A DNA stretch of 64,000 nt, taken from positions 124,001 to 188,000 of the forward strand of contig NZ_JBHUJS010000003.1 in the NCBI RefSeq assembly GCF_042683405.1. Reading direction: 5' to 3'. Below the pieces are notes generated by a model, which ran no database searches, was not told the DNA's origin, and saw nothing but the letters and a program-made list of their open reading frames with translations. Shown here piece after piece: positions 60,724 to 64,000 of this stretch. This DNA is from Telluria sp042683405. GTDB lineage: Bacteria > Pseudomonadota > Gammaproteobacteria > Burkholderiales > Burkholderiaceae_D. A program made the position numbers and the translations under genes. Each line of letters begins with the position of its first letter. Position 1 is the stretch's first letter.

Positions 60724-61128
60724 ATGCAGGACAAACAGCTCTGGATCGAACCGCTCGGCACCACCGTCGTTGCGCGCCTGCGCGGGGAGCTCACCGAGGC
60801 AATGCTGAACGAAACGCACGAGCGCGTGGTCCGGCTGCTGCGGGAAACGGGCTTTACGCGGGTGCTCTACGACGGCCTGGAAATGGAAGAACCGCACATC
60901 GATCTGGCGCTGGTCCAGGAACAGCTCGACCGGCAGGCCCGGCAACAGTTCCCTGACCGGACGCTGCGCAAGGCCATCCTGGTGCCGAATACCCGGCTGG
61001 CGTACCTGGCCCGGATCGCGTTCGGGCAGTACGGCGAAGGCGAGTACCGCGTGTTCTACAAGGACCTTAGCCAGGCATTGCGCTGGCTGGAGGCAGGATC
61101 CGCGGACTTGGCCGCAATTGATGGGTAA
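60724..61128 (+). CDS. STAS/SpoIIAA-like protein of unknown function
   Basis: A 134-residue soluble protein: LWIEPLGTTVVARLRGELTE at the N terminus, alternating helices and strands (TGFTRVLYDGLEM ~42, RKAILVPNTRLAYLARIAFG ~81, YRVFYKDLSQALRWLE ~108). The fold pattern resembles SpoIIAA-like/STAS proteins, but no motif settles it. Its last codons and stop lie in the first copy of an 80-bp-period direct repeat. Probably cotranscribed with the IclR gene. Confidence 0.65.
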   Translation: MQDKQLWIEPLGTTVVARLRGELTEAMLNETHERVVRLLRETGFTRVLYDGLEMEEPHIDLALVQEQLDRQARQQFPDRTLRKAILVPNTRLAYLARIAFGQYGEGEYRVFYKDLSQALRWLEAGSADLAAIDG

Positions 61129-61229
61129 TCGCTGCAGATAGGCGCAGTTGGGCGGCGATCGCACCAGCAAGGTGCCGCTCGCCGGCGTTCGCCACAATTG
61201 ATGGGAGATCGGTGCAGATCGGCGCAGTT
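61111..61229. repeat. Imperfect 39-bp direct repeat, 80-bp period
   Basis: Copies at 61111-61149 and 61191-61229 share 34 of 39 bases (core CAATTGATGGG, then GCAGAT.GGCGCAGTT). The first copy contains the stop codon of the small gene, the second lies just before the pbpG stop. I see no further copy in the window. Confidence 0.8.
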
Positions 61230-61235
61230 AGCCGC

Positions 61236-62360
61236 TCATGGCGCTGCCGTCAGGCTCGCGTCCACGCTGCCGCCCTGCTCTGGCAATGCGCTGACGGTGA
61301 CAGGACCCGCGCGCAGCGTTTCGAGCCATTTGCGCATGCGGTTGGCGTCGCCCGTCCTCGACTGCTTGCCCTTGGAATCGAGGAATACCATCACCACGTT
61401 GCGGCCCGCGACGACCGCCTGCATCACCAGGCAGCGCCCCGCTTCGTTAATGAAGCCGGTCTTCTGCACGCCGATCTGCCATTCCGGACGCGTCACCAGG
61501 TAGTTGGTGGTGCCGAACTGCATGCGGCTGCGGCCCGCCTGCACGATGGCTTTCTCGGCGGTCGAATACTCGCGCAGGATCGGCTGGTGCGATGCGGCCT
61601 TGACCAGCTTGGCCAGGTCGCGCGCGGACGCCACATTGCGGCTGGATAGCCCGCTCGAGTCCACATAATGGGTGTCGTTCATGCCCAGCGCCCTCGCCTT
61701 CGCGTTCATGGCGTTGACGAACGCGGGCAGGCCGCCTGGATAATGGCGGCCCAGCGCGGATGCCGCGCGGTTCTCGGAACTCATCAGCGCAATGTGCAGC
61801 ATGTTCGCCCGCGTCATGCGCGTGCCGACCTTGAGGCGCGAGGTCGAATGCTTTTCGCGGTCCACGTCTTCGTCGGTGATGGTGAGGATCTCGTCCATGT
61901 CCTGCTTGGCTTCGACCACGACCAGGCCCGTCATCAGCTTGGTGATCGACGCGATCGGCAGCGCAACGTTGGCGTTTTTTTCGAACAGGACTTCGGAGCT
62001 GTTTTCGTCGAGGACGAACGCGACGCTGGACTTGAGGTCGAGCGGGTCGCGCGTGCGGTGCAGGCCCGCCAGGTCGCCCATCGTGACGATCGGTGCGAAC
62101 ACGCGCGCCTTGCGCGCCACGCGTTCGTAAATGACCTTGCGCTTGCCGTTGGCGGTGACGACGCGCCGCTCCAGCCGCTCGCGGCTGGCTCGCCGCTTGG
62201 TCTTGTTGAGCACGATCTTGGAGCGCTTGCGGATCTGGGCCTTCTTGGCCGTCTCGCCATAGTGGCGCGCACCCTGGCCTTCGCCGGCTGCTAAGACTTC
62301 GGGCGACGGCGCCATCGAAAGAAACGCGCACACAAGTGCGCTCAGCGCGAATTTGAACAT
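61236..62360 (-). CDS. pbpG: D-alanyl-D-alanine endopeptidase, PBP7/PbpG type
   Basis: Periplasmic S11 peptidase cutting D-Ala-mDAP crosslinks in peptidoglycan. The 374-residue protein has a signal peptide (~1-25) and a Lys/Arg-rich segment (~35-85). The S11 domain has all three motifs: SITKLM (Ser-x-x-Lys, ~137), SSENRA (Ser-x-Asn, ~195) and QKTGFI (Lys-Thr-Gly, ~300). The basic N-terminal segment is longer than in E. coli PbpG and may bind anionic cell-wall or membrane polymers (inference). Confidence 0.93.
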   Translation of the reverse strand: MFKFALSALVCAFLSMAPSPEVLAAGEGQGARHYGETAKKAQIRKRSKIVLNKTKRRASRERLERRVVTANGKRKVIYERVARKARVFAPIVTMGDLAGLHRTRDPLDLKSSVAFVLDENSSEVLFEKNANVALPIASITKLMTGLVVVEAKQDMDEILTITDEDVDREKHSTSRLKVGTRMTRANMLHIALMSSENRAASALGRHYPGGLPAFVNAMNAKARALGMNDTHYVDSSGLSSRNVASARDLAKLVKAASHQPILREYSTAEKAIVQAGRSRMQFGTTNYLVTRPEWQIGVQKTGFINEAGRCLVMQAVVAGRNVVMVFLDSKGKQSRTGDANRMRKWLETLRAGPVTVSALPEQGGSVDASLTAAP

Positions 62361-62488
62361 CGTACGATCCTCGAACCGGTACCGCTTCCCGTGCGCTGAC
62401 GCAACAGGAGTTATGAGCATCGAGTCCTACGCAGGCGCGGCGTGGAGGCCGCTACCACTGCTGAGACTCATCAGTTCTCAATATATAC

Positions 62489-63184
62489 CTATTTCAAAAA
62501 TTTGACGAAACTGTCCAATCGTTCGCGTTGCGTAATGAGCGTATTTTCGATTTTTGTGTGGTCGGCGTAGCCGAGCGCCATGCCGCACACCACCATCTCC
62601 GTCTCCGGCAAGCCCAGCTGCTCTTCGATGATGCGGTGGAAGGGGGTGAACGCCGCTTGCGGACAGGTGTCCAGGCCGCGTCCGCGCGCGGCGACCATGA
62701 TGTTCTCCAGGAACATGCCGTAGTCGAGCCACGAGCCCTGCTCCAGGATGCGGTCGATGGTAAAGATCATGCCGACCGGCGCGTCGAAAAAGCGGTAGTT
62801 GCGCCCGTGCTGGCGGTGCATGCCTTCCTTGTCCTCGCGCGTGATGCCCAGCAGCGTGTACAGGTCCCAGCCGACCTTGCGGCGCCGCTCGATGTAGGGC
62901 GACTCCCAGCGGCGCGGATAATAGGCGTACTCCTCGGTGTGGCGGCGGCATTCTCCCGGATCGTCGTGCGCGGCCATGATCGCGCTGGACAGGCGCTCCT
63001 TGGACTCGCCGGTCAGCACGTACACCTTCCACGGCTGGATATTGGTGCCGGAAGGCGCGCGCGAGGCCACTTCCAGGATGCGCTCGATGTCTTCGCGTTC
63101 CACCGGCGTGTCCAGGAAGGCGCGGATCGAGCGGCGCGAGGTGATGGCCGCGTCCACCGTTTCCTGCTGGCTGTTACTGATCAT
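62489..63184 (-). CDS. Nitroreductase family protein
   Basis: A 231-residue FMN-dependent oxidoreductase: RRSIRAFLDTPVEREDIERI at ~17-36, ASRAPSGTNIQPWKVYVLTG at ~42-61, and CPQAAFTPFHRII at ~175 with GYADHTKIENTL near the C terminus. The start at 63184 has GGAGA upstream and gives the usual N terminus. Reduces nitro-compounds or quinones in related enzymes; substrate unknown. A symmetrical TTGAC-N4-GTCAA lies about 78 bp upstream. Confidence 0.92.
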   Translation of the reverse strand: MISNSQQETVDAAITSRRSIRAFLDTPVEREDIERILEVASRAPSGTNIQPWKVYVLTGESKERLSSAIMAAHDDPGECRRHTEEYAYYPRRWESPYIERRRKVGWDLYTLLGITREDKEGMHRQHGRNYRFFDAPVGMIFTIDRILEQGSWLDYGMFLENIMVAARGRGLDTCPQAAFTPFHRIIEEQLGLPETEMVVCGMALGYADHTKIENTLITQRERLDSFVKFLK

Positions 63185-63255
63185 GCAATCTCCATCGTTG
63201 TTTTTTGAGCACAGGGCGGTACTGGCGCGGCGCAGCATAGCGGCGCCTGTTTGCT

Positions 63256-63269
63256 TTGACTTGTGTCAA
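63256..63269. promoter_or_regulatory. FNR-like palindrome upstream of the nitroreductase gene
   Basis: TTGACTTGTGTCAA is a perfect 14-bp palindrome, a variant of TTGAT-N4-ATCAA. Its centre is 78 bp from the nitroreductase ATG, the same distance as the box at 20366 from the globin ATG. It could also be another regulator's site. Confidence 0.35.
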
Positions 63270-63378
63270 CTTATCGTGCGCCCTGTCATAGGCAGCTCAG
63301 TCTATCATGCTCATCTGTTTGCCGGAAAAATCGACACTCCATAGGGCATACATACAGAGAGTAACGGCAGCAAGTCAT

Positions 63379-63393
63379 TTGTGCAGTGCACAA
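63379..63393. promoter_or_regulatory. Candidate PhaR-type operator upstream of phasin gene
   Basis: TTGTGCAGTGCACAA is a perfect palindrome just before the -35. A related TTGTTGCGACGCACAA lies at 63435-63450, after the -10. PhaR regulators of phasin genes bind TGC-N3-GCA-type sites in other bacteria; use here is an inference. Confidence 0.45.
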
Positions 63394-63400
63394 AAAACGC

Positions 63401-63428
63401 TTGACTTGACGAACAGTCGGGCTAAAAT
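63401..63428 (+). promoter_or_regulatory. Sigma70-type promoter of phasin gene
   Basis: TTGACT at 63401-63406, 16-bp spacer, TAAAAT at 63423-63428, giving a 5' leader of about 55 nt before the ATG at 63490. Confidence 0.65.
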
Positions 63429-63489
63429 GCACTTTGTTGCGACGCACAATAACCAGCGATAAACCCACATCACCATTTGGAGAAACACC

Positions 63490-64000
63490 ATGTTTGCAAT
63501 CCCCGAGCAGTTTTCGAATGCGACCAAAGCCAATTTCGAATCGCAGTTCGCGATTTTCTCCTCCCTGGCGAGCAAGGCATTCGAAGGCGTTGAAAAAATC
63601 GTCGACCTGAACATCCACGCCGTCAAGGCAACGCTGGAAGACTCGGCCGCCACCGCGCGCCAGCTGCTGGCAGTGAAAGACCCACAGGAATTCTTCACCG
63701 TGACCGCGGCCCAGGCGCAGCCGACCGCTGAAAAAGCGATGTCCTACACCCGCCAGCTGGCCACGATCGCCGCGACCACCCAGGCCGAGTTCAACAAGGC
63801 CGCCGAAACCCAGATCGCCGAAACCAACCGCAAGGTGGTGGCACTGGTGGACGAAGTGACCCGCAACGCGCCTGCCGGCACCGAGAACTTCGTCAACGCG
63901 TTCAAGACCTCGATCGGCAACGCACAGGCTGGCTACGAGCAGCTGAGCAAGACCACCAAGCAGGCAGCCGAGACGTTCGAGAACAACGTCAACGCAGCGG
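63490..64000 (+). CDS. phaP: Phasin family protein (3' end outside window)
   Basis: The first 170 codons of a PHA-granule-coating protein. It begins MFAIPEQFSNATKANFESQF, followed by amphipathic helices rich in Ala/Thr/Gln/Glu (KIVDLNIHAVKATLEDSAAT ~37, TTQAEFNKAAETQIAETNRK ~97, NAFKTSIGNAQAGYEQLSKT ~137), with no cysteines in the part visible. TTGGAGA lies 8 nt before the ATG. Its presence indicates that the organism makes polyhydroxyalkanoate granules. No stop is reached before the window ends. Confidence 0.92.
   Translation, partial: MFAIPEQFSNATKANFESQFAIFSSLASKAFEGVEKIVDLNIHAVKATLEDSAATARQLLAVKDPQEFFTVTAAQAQPTAEKAMSYTRQLATIAATTQAEFNKAAETQIAETNRKVVALVDEVTRNAPAGTENFVNAFKTSIGNAQAGYEQLSKTTKQAAETFENNVNAA

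Overview
This is a 64-kb, strongly GC-rich, gene-dense chromosomal segment of a betaproteobacterium, most likely of the Oxalobacteraceae (Massilia/Telluria/Duganella/Janthinobacterium group). That is inferred from the gene set and order (rne divergent from rluC-HAD-Rieske-sppA; ribF-ileS-lspA-coaBC-dut; aat-bpt-pyrD; prkA-yeaH-spoVR; a phasin gene; a CqsS/LqsS-type kinase with an LqsR-like regulator) and from dispersed GC-rich palindromes of a kind familiar in that family. No insertion sequence, prophage, CRISPR array or rRNA is visible. One tRNA (initiator Met) is present.

Layout. 1-4.1 kb: minus-strand MgtA-type Mg2+ ATPase (cut by the window edge), a UPF0104 membrane protein, a fumarylacetoacetate-hydrolase-family enzyme and rsuA. 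4.3-8.1 kb: a small unknown gene, then minus-strand rluC-HAD phosphatase-Rieske-sppA. 8.6-15.3 kb: rne, moaA, a fused mobA-moeA and a cold-shock gene. 15.5-18.7 kb: secreted and unknown proteins. 18.7-22.8 kb: rmuC and a truncated globin, divergent from a kinase/response-regulator pair; a perfect FNR/Anr-type box lies between the divergent starts. 22.8-26.3 kb: an orphan FtsX-family permease coupled to an adenosine/adenine deaminase. 26.9-31.8 kb: the prkA-yeaH-spoVR stress operon. 32.3-36.2 kb: tonB-exbB-exbD-exbD-TPR. 36.4-43.5 kb: ribF-ileS-lspA-coaBC-dut and a degenerate M48 lipoprotein. 43.5-52.1 kb: xdhC, rnk, EamA transporter, AlkA, tRNA-fMet, Nudix, the N-end-rule transferases aat and bpt, pyrD and a Tas-like aldo-keto reductase. 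52.1-55.3 kb: nhaA-ktrB-ktrA monovalent-cation operon (minus). 55.7-64 kb: GH1-like hydrolase with an SDR, TSUP permease, 1-Cys peroxiredoxin, dgkA, an IclR regulator, pbpG, a nitroreductase and the start of a phasin gene.

Most genes are housekeeping genes in conserved order. The unusual material is the set of dispersed palindromes (at least three families). One of them lies in frame exactly at the mobA/moeA domain junction, and another supplies the end and stop codon of aat. Also notable are the quorum-sensing-type two-component pair without a synthase gene, a pseudo-protease with its HExxH motif lost, and three FNR-like palindromes that suggest oxygen-responsive control of the globin/kinase region and other loci. 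Starts were chosen by family length, ribosome-binding sites and overlaps. Two genes (yeaH, ktrA) appear to use TTG.
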